From Fluviicola sp. (GTDB lineage: Bacteria > Bacteroidota > Bacteroidia > Flavobacteriales_D > Crocinitomicaceae): a stretch of DNA of 64,000 nt. How positions within the stretch are numbered: position 1 is the stretch's first letter; each line of letters opens with the position of its first letter. Shown piece by piece: positions 48,226-55,539 of this stretch. The notes below the pieces were generated by a model. That model was not told the DNA's origin and made no database searches. It was given only the letters and a program-made list of their open reading frames with translations. The DNA is taken from assembly GCA_021300395.1 (NCBI GenBank), contig JAJTEO010000010.1, positions 1 through 64,000 on the forward strand, written 5' to 3'. Position numbers and translations under genes: made by a program.

Positions 48226-49397
48226 ATAGACTAGAAGAAATAAACAACAAAGGTAGAGCTACAATTGTTAAAACGATCCGTCAGTTTTCGTTAACTACGT
48301 GTTTGTTTTCCGGTATTTCAGCGATTTTCTATTTGATTTTAAGAATGTATCAACCAGCTATAATAGTTTCAATTATTGGTTTGTTGTTTCTTCTGATTTA
48401 TTATTTCAACAAAAAAAACAAGCATACAATAGCTCGAATTATAGCCATTTTTGCGACAAATTTAGGGGTCTTACTTTTTTCTATTAATCTTGGTTTTAAT
48501 ACTGGTTTTTACCTTTATCTATTTGCTTCTCCGCAGTTAATTTATTTATTGTTTAAATTAAGGCAGAAGAAACTGGTATACATCTGTATAGGAATCAATT
48601 TGTTAACTTTTTTAATCATTTTTTTGATTGACTGGTATAAATTAATTAAACCACAAGAATTAACAACTAACGTAATTTCACTTCTCTATTCTTTAAACTT
48701 TGGATTGAGTTTAATATTGAGTTTTATTCTAGTTGCCATTTTTGCAAAAAACAATAAAGTTTATATCGACTTATTGAAAGAAGCGAATGAAGAATTAGAG
48801 GAACAACAGGAAGTTTTGAAAAACAAGAACAATTTAGCTGTTGTTGCAGGTTTGTTGGATTTGCAGAATGTTTTTGTGAAAGAAAAAGCAATTTCAGATA
48901 TTTTGAAAGATTCCAAAAATCGAATTAAATCGATTGCACTTTTACATGAAAAATTATATGTCCATAAAGATTTAGATAAAATAAATGTCGAAGAATATAT
49001 TAATGAGTTAATCTATTTTATTAAGTTATCTTATAAACAGAAAAATATTAACATTCAGATTGAAACTGCTATTGAATCAATCCATTTATCAATGGAAACG
49101 GCTTTACCTTTTTCACTATTAGTAAATGAATTGGTCACAAATTCTTATAAACATGCCTTTTTAGGGAAAGAGAATGGTTCAATCAAAATAGACTTTAAAA
49201 CAGAAGGAGAATTCTTGATGTTTAAATACATAGATGATGGTTTAGGATTTGATTTTGATGAAAAATTAAAAACCGATTCAATCGGAACAAATTTAATTAA
49301 TGCTTTTGCTTCTCAATTGAATGGGGAATTCATTAATAATACTAAATTAGGGTCTGGTTGCGAAATGATATTGCGTTTTACTGAAATTACAGAATAA
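48222..49397 (+). CDS. Membrane histidine kinase (HisKA_2/HWE-like) lacking the phospho-acceptor His
   Basis: Six N-terminal membrane helices (about 20-185), a short coiled coil (DLLKEANEELEEQQ), then a HisKA_2-type dimerisation region and HATPase. The N box LLVNELVTNSYKHAF and G box YIDDGLGF are intact, and GCEMILRF closes the fold. In the family the dimerisation motif reads HHRVKNNL; here the aligned residues are VLKNKNNL (Val198, Leu199), so no phosphorylatable His is in place. GTG start overlaps the preceding gene. Paired with a receiver-only regulator. Confidence 0.82.
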   Translation: MNRLEEINNKGRATIVKTIRQFSLTTCLFSGISAIFYLILRMYQPAIIVSIIGLLFLLIYYFNKKNKHTIARIIAIFATNLGVLLFSINLGFNTGFYLYLFASPQLIYLLFKLRQKKLVYICIGINLLTFLIIFLIDWYKLIKPQELTTNVISLLYSLNFGLSLILSFILVAIFAKNNKVYIDLLKEANEELEEQQEVLKNKNNLAVVAGLLDLQNVFVKEKAISDILKDSKNRIKSIALLHEKLYVHKDLDKINVEEYINELIYFIKLSYKQKNINIQIETAIESIHLSMETALPFSLLVNELVTNSYKHAFLGKENGSIKIDFKTEGEFLMFKYIDDGLGFDFDEKLKTDSIGTNLINAFASQLNGEFINNTKLGSGCEMILRFTEITE

Positions 49398-49400
49398 AAA

Positions 49401-49754
49401 ATGAAAGTATTAATTGTAGAAGATGATTTAATTTTAACGATGTTAAATACTCGTTTTATTGAGATTTTAGGTCACGAAGTGGTGAAAGCATTAAAATCTG
49501 GCGAAGAGGCTGTTGAATTTGCAAAGGAAAATGATATAGATATTATTCTGATGGACATTCGTTTAAAAGGTAAAATGGATGGAATAGAGGCGATGATTGA
49601 AATAAATAAAACGAAAGATATTAAAGCGATTTACATTACTGGTAATTCTGATCCAGAAACCAGAAAAAGAGCGGAAGCTACGAATATGTTAGATTTCTGT
49701 GTAAAACCTTTAAATTTCGAAGAATTAGAAGTAATTCTTGGTAAAATAAATTAA
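49401..49754 (+). CDS. Single-domain response regulator (CheY-like)
   Basis: 117 aa receiver only. Acidic pocket VEDD, phospho-acceptor Asp in ILMDIRLKGKMDG, Thr/Ser in YITGNSD and Lys in CVKPLNF are all present, so it should be phosphorylated normally. No output domain. Starts 3 bp after the kinase gene and overlaps the stop of the convergent S66 gene by 4 bp. Its natural kinase is presumably the adjacent one, although that lacks the His. Confidence 0.9.
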   Translation: MKVLIVEDDLILTMLNTRFIEILGHEVVKALKSGEEAVEFAKENDIDIILMDIRLKGKMDGIEAMIEINKTKDIKAIYITGNSDPETRKRAEATNMLDFCVKPLNFEELEVILGKIN

Positions 49755-50650
49755 TAAAATTCAACTTTTCCACCCTCTTCGTTTGAAGTTAAAGTAACAT
49801 TTCTACCGAAAACCAACGCTCGATTATCATCGATATGTCCAGCTGGAAAATCAAAAATGATTGGAATATTTCTAAATTGAAAATGCTCTAAAATGACTTC
49901 TTGAAGTGTTTTGCCAAATGGAACTGCTGTGTCTTTCATATCCGTCATTCCACCAACTATTAAACCTTTTATTTTATCGAAAATTCCAGCTTTAGCAAAT
50001 GCAAAAAGCATTCGATCTAAGTGATAAATCTGTTCTGCTAAATCTTCAATAAATAAAATTGAATTTTCATAATTGATTTGATCATCTGTTCCAAGAAGAC
50101 TATATAGAATCGACAGGTTTCCCCCAACTAATTGTCCTTCAGATGATCCTTGTTTATTACTTGAAGTAAAAGTTGAAGAAATTGAATACGATTCATTTGC
50201 CCATGCTTTTTCTAAAGTTGTAAATGAATCTTGCGAATTCTCTTTGAAATTCAAAGGCATTGTTCCGTGAATACTAGGTAATCCAAATCGTTGCATGCGT
50301 TGATGAAATACGGTCACATCGCTAAAGCCAATTATCCATTTTGGTTCTCTTAAAATTCCAGCCCATTGAATTCGGTCAACAATTCGAACACATCCATATC
50401 CGCCTCTTGCACATACAATGGCTTGCACTTCAGGATGATCAATTCCGTATTGAAAATCAGCCGTTCGTTCTTCATCTGTTCCTGAGAAATAATTGAATTC
50501 GCCCGTACAATGTTGACTAATCAAAACCTTATACCCTTGATTTTCAAAATAATTTTTAGCGTAATCTACAAACGAAATATCGATTGACTTTGCAGGAGCG
50601 GTAATATAAATTAAATCACCTTTTTGAAGTGCTGGAATTGAATGACTCAT
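49751..50650 (-). CDS. LD-carboxypeptidase (S66 family, muramoyltetrapeptide carboxypeptidase)
   Basis: Cleaves the terminal D-Ala of tetrapeptide stems in cell-wall recycling. Catalytic Ser in WIIGFSDVTVFH, Glu in LFIEDLAEQIYHLDR and His in FPAGHIDDNRAL. ATG 50650 (MSHSIPALQKGD) preferred to 50659. About 299 aa. No signal peptide, so cytoplasmic as in E. coli LdcA. Confidence 0.9.
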   Translation of the reverse strand: MSHSIPALQKGDLIYITAPAKSIDISFVDYAKNYFENQGYKVLISQHCTGEFNYFSGTDEERTADFQYGIDHPEVQAIVCARGGYGCVRIVDRIQWAGILREPKWIIGFSDVTVFHQRMQRFGLPSIHGTMPLNFKENSQDSFTTLEKAWANESYSISSTFTSSNKQGSSEGQLVGGNLSILYSLLGTDDQINYENSILFIEDLAEQIYHLDRMLFAFAKAGIFDKIKGLIVGGMTDMKDTAVPFGKTLQEVILEHFQFRNIPIIFDFPAGHIDDNRALVFGRNVTLTSNEEGGKVEFY

Positions 50651-50724
50651 AATTTTCACTTATAAAGAATTCAGATTTGAACCGAATTGTCCTCAAAAAT
50701 AAAACAGTTTCTTAAATTTATAGC

Positions 50725-51171
50725 ATGATAAATCCATTCAACGACGAATATTTTATGAAACAAGCTCTAATCGAAGCGCAAACAGCTTTTGATTTAGGTG
50801 AAGTTCCTGTAGGTGCAGTAGTAGTTTGCAATAATCAGATCATTGCGAAATCTCATAATTATACTGAAAGATTAAATGATGTTACAGCTCATGCTGAAAT
50901 ACAAGCAATAACAGCTGCTGCCGAATATTTAGGTGGAAAATATTTAACGGGTTGCACCATGTATATCACGCTTGAGCCTTGTGTGATGTGTGCCGGAGCC
51001 TTGTATTGGTCGCAAATTGATAAGATTGTATTTGGAGCGAGAGACGAAAAAAGAGGTGCTGGTCGTTTTCAAGAAGGATTGTATCATCCTAAAACATTAG
51101 TGTCAAATGGTATTTTAGCGGATGAATGTAGTGATTTAATCAAGTCATTTTTCGCTAAAAAAAGAAAGTAG
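50725..51171 (+). CDS. tadA: tRNA(adenine34) deaminase
   Basis: Makes inosine at the wobble position of tRNA-Arg(ACG). Zinc site: HAEIQAI and PCVMCAGAL. 148 aa, complete. No close neighbour on this strand; the next gene, hemL, has its own promoter. Confidence 0.94.
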   Translation: MINPFNDEYFMKQALIEAQTAFDLGEVPVGAVVVCNNQIIAKSHNYTERLNDVTAHAEIQAITAAAEYLGGKYLTGCTMYITLEPCVMCAGALYWSQIDKIVFGARDEKRGAGRFQEGLYHPKTLVSNGILADECSDLIKSFFAKKRK

Positions 51172-51246
51172 TTTAGAATTGAAATAAATAGTTATTAAAT
51201 AATATTCTTAATCAAATTCCATAACCAAATCAAAATTCAAAAATAG

Positions 51247-51254
51247 TATCTTTG
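51247..51254 (+). promoter_or_regulatory. -7 promoter box of hemL
   Basis: TATCTTTG, consensus, 26 bp ahead of the ATG. Confidence 0.6.
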
Positions 51255-51280
51255 TAAAACAAAATTGAAAATTAGTCGAT

Positions 51281-52588
51281 ATGATAGCTAAAAACACATT
51301 GAAACGTACTGTTTCTGAAGGATTGTTTGAAAAATCAAAAACATATTTTCCTGGTGGTGTAAATTCGCCAGTTAGAGCTTTTAAATCAGTTGAAGGTGCT
51401 CCATTATTCATAAAAAAAGGAGATGGCTGTCATATTTGGGATGAAGATGATAATAAATTCATCGATTTCTGTTGCAGTTGGGGGCCGCTAATTTTAGGTC
51501 ATAATCATCCAAATGTTTATGCTAAGATTGTTGAAACATTGCAAAATGGTTCAAGTTTCGGTGCGCCAACACGATTAGAAAATGAATTAGCAGAATTAAT
51601 TCTTTCTAAAAATCCATTCATCGATAAAATTCGTTTTGTAAGTTCAGGAACGGAAGCAGTGATGTCTGCAATTCGTTTATCTAGAGGATATACTAAAAAG
51701 AATAAAGTATTAAAATTTGAAGGTTGCTATCATGGTCACGTTGATTCGATGTTAGTAAAAGCGGGAAGTGGATTAGTAACTTTCGGTACTTCTTCAACAA
51801 GTGAAGGGATTCCTCAAAGTTATATCGATGAAACATTAGTAGTTGAATTGAACGATATTGATGCTTTACGTAAATGTATCGCTGAATATGGAGATGAAAT
51901 TGCGTGTGCGATTATTGAACCAATTCCAGCGAATAATGGATTGCTTTTACAAGAGTTGACTTTCCTTCAAGAATTAAGAAAATTATGTACAGAAAATAAT
52001 ATTTTATTGTTTTTTGATGAGGTGATTTCTGGATTTAGAGTGGCATTTTCAGGTGCTGCTGAATTATATGGAATTACTCCTGATATTGTAACGTACGGTA
52101 AAATTATTGGTGGAGGTTTACCAGTAGGAGCTTACGGTGCGAGAAAAGAGATCATGGCGCATGTTTCTCCTGATGGTGGTGTTTATCAAGCGGGAACATT
52201 ATCAGGAAACCCAGTTGCGATGGCTGCAGGAATTGCTCAATTAACAGAATTAGCAAAACCAGGATTTTACGAAGATCAAGAAGAGCGTACAAAATACTTT
52301 GTTAATTTGGTAAATGCTCATGCGAAATCACAAGGTTATAACTTTGAATTAGTAACCATTGGATCAATCTTCTGGTTATCATTCGATGGAAAAAAACACA
52401 TCAGAAGAGCAGGGGAGATTAATCCTGATATGACTGGTTTTAGAAAAATCTTCTTAGCCTTATTAGAAAGAGGAGTTTATTTAGGTCCAAGTGGTTATGA
52501 AGTTGGATTTATATCAATTGCACATACCAAAGAAATATTAGACCAAGCAGCTCAAGCATTTTGTGAAGCATTGGATGAAATCTATTAG
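51281..52588 (+). CDS. hemL: Glutamate-1-semialdehyde 2,1-aminomutase
   Basis: PLP enzyme that makes 5-aminolevulinate for haem. PLP Lys in TYGKIIGGGLPVGAYG; SSGTEAVMSAIRLSRGYT and FDEVISGFRV bind PLP. 435 aa is normal. Own promoter and a terminator downstream. A heptamer repeat starts directly at the stop codon. Confidence 0.95.
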   Translation: MIAKNTLKRTVSEGLFEKSKTYFPGGVNSPVRAFKSVEGAPLFIKKGDGCHIWDEDDNKFIDFCCSWGPLILGHNHPNVYAKIVETLQNGSSFGAPTRLENELAELILSKNPFIDKIRFVSSGTEAVMSAIRLSRGYTKKNKVLKFEGCYHGHVDSMLVKAGSGLVTFGTSSTSEGIPQSYIDETLVVELNDIDALRKCIAEYGDEIACAIIEPIPANNGLLLQELTFLQELRKLCTENNILLFFDEVISGFRVAFSGAAELYGITPDIVTYGKIIGGGLPVGAYGARKEIMAHVSPDGGVYQAGTLSGNPVAMAAGIAQLTELAKPGFYEDQEERTKYFVNLVNAHAKSQGYNFELVTIGSIFWLSFDGKKHIRRAGEINPDMTGFRKIFLALLERGVYLGPSGYEVGFISIAHTKEILDQAAQAFCEALDEIY

Positions 52589-52635
52589 TTAGAAATTAGA
52601 AATTAGAAATTAGAAATTAGAAATTAGAAATTAGA
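52589..52635. repeat. Tandem TTAGAAA heptamer repeat
   Basis: Six exact copies of TTAGAAA plus a partial one, beginning the base after the hemL TAG. It carries stops in the frames it offers; similar TAG-rich wording occurs in other spacers of this window. Confidence 0.85.
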
Positions 52636-52655
52636 TTTTCTTTAAGATAATTAGT

Positions 52656-52690
52656 AAAGGCGGAAATTCATTTTTCGCCTTTCTTTTTTA
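52656..52690 (+). terminator. Terminator after hemL
   Basis: AAAGGCG / CGCCTTT 7-bp stem around a 13-nt A/T loop, then a T-run. Confidence 0.8.
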
Positions 52691-52746
52691 ACAATTCTCT
52701 ATTCGTAAGCTTTTAAATAATTTTCTATTTACCTAGATCAAGTATC

Positions 52747-52754
52747 TACCTTTG
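52747..52754 (+). promoter_or_regulatory. -7 promoter box of the amidase gene, suggests a leaderless mRNA
   Basis: TACCTTTG ends only 4 bp before the ATG at 52759. If it is used, transcription would begin at or next to the start codon. Confidence 0.45.
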
Positions 52755-52758
52755 CAAA

Positions 52759-53715
52759 ATGAAACAACTATTACTTTTTCTTTGCTGTTTGATCGTTTCA
52801 TCAAACGGACTTTTTGCTCAAAATAAAATTACATTGGTTATTGATGCTGGTCATGGGGGAAATGATCCCGGACATTTATCCAATAATGAAAATCATTTGC
52901 CTGAAAAAGCCTTAAACCTGATTATTTCAAAATTAGTTGGACAATACATCGATCAATATTTAACAAATGTAGAAGTTGTTTATACCCGAAAAGATGATTC
53001 GTATGTTAGTTTGGATGATCGAGTGGAAAAAGCCAATTCATCCAATGCGACTTATTTCATGAGCATTCATTGCAATGCTAATGAAAAACAGCACGTTCAC
53101 GGAACGGAATCACACATCCACGATTTCTCTTCAACGAAAGCAGTAGCATTTGCCGAAGAATTAGAGCATCAATTCTCTAAAAGAGCTGGCAGACATTCGA
53201 GAGGTGTTAAAGACAATGGTGATCGAGAGCATACGCTTCAAGTTTTGAAATTTACAAAAATGACAGGTGTATTAATTGAATGTGGATTTTTGACAAATGA
53301 AAAAGAAGCAAACTATTTAAATACTTCTGAAGGTCAAGAAGTAATTGCATCAGCTATTTATAGAGCTTTTAGAACATTTATTCAAGAAGAACATCCAAAG
53401 ATTAAATTTTTAAAAGAAACGTTACCAACAAAAGGAAATAAAAATACAGAGATTGCTTCCAAAAACAAAAAAGACACAAAAAGTTCCAAAGGGGAATACA
53501 CGATTCAATTAATGTCATCTCAAGACCCTTTAGAAACCTCAATCAATCAATTTCAAGGACTTGGAATGGAAGTTTTAAGAGTGAATTTAAACACTAAAAA
53601 CGCTTATAAATATTTATATACTGCTGGAACTTTCATTACCAAAGAAGAGGCCAATCTTGTTTTAGAAAAAGTCAAGAAGAAAGGTTTCAAAGATGCGATT
53701 GTCATCAAGAAATGA
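52759..53715 (+). CDS. N-acetylmuramoyl-L-alanine amidase (Amidase_3) with C-terminal SPOR-like domain
   Basis: Cell-wall amidase that splits septal peptidoglycan. Signal peptide ending NGLFAQ; zinc ligands His in DAGHGGNDPG, Glu in LPEKALN and His in MSIHCNA; catalytic Glu in LIECGFLTNEKEAN. After a basic linker (about 220-250) the C-terminal ~75 residues (EYTIQLMSSQDPLET...) resemble a SPOR domain that binds denuded glycan. No separate activator is nearby, but a degenerate LytM protein lies at 10.5-11.4 kb. Confidence 0.9.
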   Translation: MKQLLLFLCCLIVSSNGLFAQNKITLVIDAGHGGNDPGHLSNNENHLPEKALNLIISKLVGQYIDQYLTNVEVVYTRKDDSYVSLDDRVEKANSSNATYFMSIHCNANEKQHVHGTESHIHDFSSTKAVAFAEELEHQFSKRAGRHSRGVKDNGDREHTLQVLKFTKMTGVLIECGFLTNEKEANYLNTSEGQEVIASAIYRAFRTFIQEEHPKIKFLKETLPTKGNKNTEIASKNKKDTKSSKGEYTIQLMSSQDPLETSINQFQGLGMEVLRVNLNTKNAYKYLYTAGTFITKEEANLVLEKVKKKGFKDAIVIKK

Positions 53716-53778
53716 AAACTAAAATAAGTTTTGCAAATTCACTTCTATTTTCTATTTTCACAGAAATAAATCAATAGA

Positions 53779-54231
53779 ATGGCTACAGTATTTGAAACTA
53801 GATTAATCGGAAACATTGGGAAGGATGCCGTGATGAAAAACATGGAGCGTGGCGTAATTGCAATTAACTTCCCCGTAGCACATAATAAAAATTGGAAAGA
53901 TAAACGTACCGGAGAAACGAAGACCAAAACAACGTGGATCAATTGCACGATTTGGAAACGTGAGGGCGTGAATCTTCGCATCTTAGATTTTCTTAAAAAA
54001 GGAGCAATGGTCGAACTAGAAGGAACGCCTTACGCCAAAGCTTACAAACAAGAAGATGGAACCATCCGAACAGAAATTAGATTAAATGTTTCTAAAACGA
54101 ATATTTTAAGAGCTATCAAATCCGATGGAACATTGGTTGATGATATCTTTGAAAGTGAAAATTGTTCAGGTTCTGAAGATAATTTCGATTCTTCAATAGA
54201 TGATTTCACTTTGGATGAAAGTGATTTTTAA
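53779..54231 (+). CDS. ssb: Single-stranded DNA-binding protein
   Basis: OB fold (about 1-110) with NFPVAHNKNW, TTWINCTIWKR, LKKGAMVELEGTPYAKAY, and an acidic tail ending DDFTLDESDF, typical of SSB. 150 aa. Chromosomes of this group usually carry one main ssb beside mutY; this one stands alone and may be an additional copy. Complete. Confidence 0.9.
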   Translation: MATVFETRLIGNIGKDAVMKNMERGVIAINFPVAHNKNWKDKRTGETKTKTTWINCTIWKREGVNLRILDFLKKGAMVELEGTPYAKAYKQEDGTIRTEIRLNVSKTNILRAIKSDGTLVDDIFESENCSGSEDNFDSSIDDFTLDESDF

Positions 54232-54292
54232 TTGATTTTCAAATGAATAAAAAAAACCTTCGAAAAAAGTTTATTTTTTTTTCATAAAAGTG

Positions 54293-54322
54293 TTTGAGAA
54301 TTGAATTCTTTGTATAACTTTG
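54293..54322 (+). promoter_or_regulatory. Promoter of tRNA-Asn
   Basis: TTTG (54293-54296), 18-bp spacer, TAACTTTG (54315-54322), 27 bp ahead of the tRNA: both elements at normal spacing. Confidence 0.7.
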
Positions 54323-54349
54323 CAATCGCTAATCAGAAATGACGCAAAT

Positions 54350-54423
54350 TCCTTCTTAGCTCAGTTGGTTAGAGCATCTGACTGTTAATCAGAGGGTCCC
54401 TGGTTCGAGCCCAGGAGAGGGAG
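54350..54423 (+). tRNA. tRNA-Asn (anticodon GTT)
   Basis: Acceptor TCCTTCT / AGAGGGA (one G-T), D-arm with AGTTGGTTAGA, anticodon loop CTGTTAA (GTT), T-arm GGTTCGAGCC. 74 nt, discriminator G. Confidence 0.95.
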
Positions 54424-54432
54424 CAACAAAAC

Positions 54433-54469
54433 AAAATGAGAATGAATGCGAGAGCTTCATTCTCATTTT
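54433..54469 (+). terminator. Hairpin after tRNA-Asn, related to the tRNA-fMet hairpins
   Basis: AAAATGAGAATGA / TCATTCTCATTTT perfect 13-bp stem, 11-nt loop ATGCGAGAGCT, then T-run. Stem and loop size are the same as in the two tRNA-fMet hairpins, and the following ~35 bp (GTTTTACCTCATTTTCATTC) are related too. Confidence 0.8.
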
Positions 54470-54516
54470 TGTTTTACCTCATTTTCATTCTGTTTCTCGT
54501 TCTGAAAAAATCAAAA

Positions 54517-54675
54517 ATGGCAAAACAAAAGAACACAGACAACAAAAAGTTGCATTCCAAATTAATGGACCAAAAAAAGAATAAGAAGCAACTTCAGAAA
54601 GAGAAAAATCAATTACGACTTCGCGAGTTGAATAAGTTGGCTGGGCAAATTCTGAATCAGAAAACAGAAGATTAG
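54517..54675 (+). CDS. Small basic protein, 52 aa
   Basis: ATG 54517 gives a Lys/Gln-rich chain, MAKQKNTDNKKLHSKLMDQK ... LRLRELNKLAGQILNQ, helical and positively charged throughout. I recall similar short hypothetical proteins in Flavobacteriia but no function. The frame is open upstream to 54436 through the tRNA hairpin, which cannot be coding. It follows tRNA-Asn and may share its promoter. Confidence 0.55.
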   Translation: MAKQKNTDNKKLHSKLMDQKKNKKQLQKEKNQLRLRELNKLAGQILNQKTED

Positions 54676-54782
54676 AATAATCTATTCTATTAATTTATAA
54701 TAATAAAGTGCCATTTTAACAATGCACATAATGTTTTGAAATAACCTAAATCAGTTTCTATTAATATCACGCAAAGTCTTCT

Positions 54783-54836
54783 CTATATTGAATTTTCGAG
54801 AATAAAGCGAGAATAAAGTAAATAAACAAAGTACAT
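54783..54836 (-). pseudogene. 5' remnant of a second GIY-YIG gene
   Basis: MYFVYLLYS then RFILENSI and stop: the first nine codons match the intact GIY-YIG gene (MYVVYLLYS) and then homology ends within a tandem GAGAATAAAG duplication (54797-54818). It is the end of the duplicated module. Confidence 0.75.
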
Positions 54837-54950
54837 TAGGATTGTGGTTAGAATCTGAAAGAGAGATTGAGAATGATGTAAAACGAAAAACGAGAATGAA
54901 AGCGAAAGCGTCATTCTCGTTTTGTTTTGTAGCGGGGGCCCGACTCGAAT
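54812..54950 (-). repeat. Direct repeat copy B (GIY-YIG 5' end, leader, hairpin, tRNA-fMet 3' end)
   Basis: About 140 bp closely matching copy A at 55221-55360, both in the same orientation and flanking the intact GIY-YIG gene. It contains a 13-bp hairpin (54887-54899 / 54911-54923) whose 11-nt loop is the exact reverse complement of the copy A loop. Confidence 0.85.
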
Positions 54951-54986
54951 GGTCGTCCGTCCTCTGACGGATATGAGCCCGACGAG
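54930..54986 (-). pseudogene. Broken tRNA-fMet copy
   Basis: Keeps the 3' acceptor/T-arm (CGAGTCGGGCCCCCGCTA) and the 5' anticodon arm (CTCGTCGGGCTCAT), but lacks the whole 5' third. The stretch between is altered: GGTCGTCCG of the intact tRNA is present as its reverse complement, beside a new small hairpin TCCGTC-AGAG-GACGGA. It cannot fold as a tRNA. It starts 7 bp beyond the stop of the GIY-YIG gene. Confidence 0.85.
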
Positions 54987-54993
54987 TCCTGAA

Positions 54994-55220
54994 TTATTTA
55001 TTGAATGAGATTTGTTTTTTACAAAAATCTCGACCTCTTGAAGATTTAAGTTCTTTTTCTCTTTTCATAGCTTCGTTTTTATCATCAAAGAATTCTAAAT
55101 AAACAACTTTCCAAGGTCTAAATTTTATGGTATAACCTTTAGTTGCAAGACTGTTGTGAGAAGCAAAACGATTTATCAAATCAGATGTAAAACCAATATA
55201 GATTTTATTAAATTTTTCAG

Positions 55221-55245
<25 letters not shown>
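54994..55245 (-). CDS. GIY-YIG nuclease family protein, 83 aa
   Basis: Compact single-domain nuclease of the URI/UPF0213 type. VVYLLYS stands for the GIY strand, KIYIGFTSDL for YIG, with the conserved Arg in LINRFASHN and the C-terminal KREKELKSSRGRDFCKK. Catalytic residues look intact. Lies just downstream of tRNA-fMet on the same strand and between two direct repeats. Such small GIY-YIG genes beside tRNAs are, from memory, recurrent in Flavobacteriia. DNA target unknown. Confidence 0.88.
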
Positions 55246-55409
<164 letters not shown>

Positions 55410-55443
55410 CTCTATTCATTTTTGGATGACCTTAAATGCGGTG

Positions 55444-55474
55444 CAAAGATATGTATTCTTTCTTGAATCTACAA
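55444..55474 (-). promoter_or_regulatory. Promoter of tRNA-fMet
   Basis: On minus TTG (55472-55474), 20-bp spacer, TATCTTTG (55444-55451), about 35 bp ahead of the tRNA. Confidence 0.65.
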
Positions 55475-55539
55475 GTGTTTTAAAAAAGAAAGTGGATTTA
55501 ATTGTTTTGGATAGTTCTAAAGAATTGAAAAACAAATTC

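Noticed and set aside
52589-52635. CRISPR-like repeat
   Set aside because: Seven-base units without spacers; no cas genes in the window.
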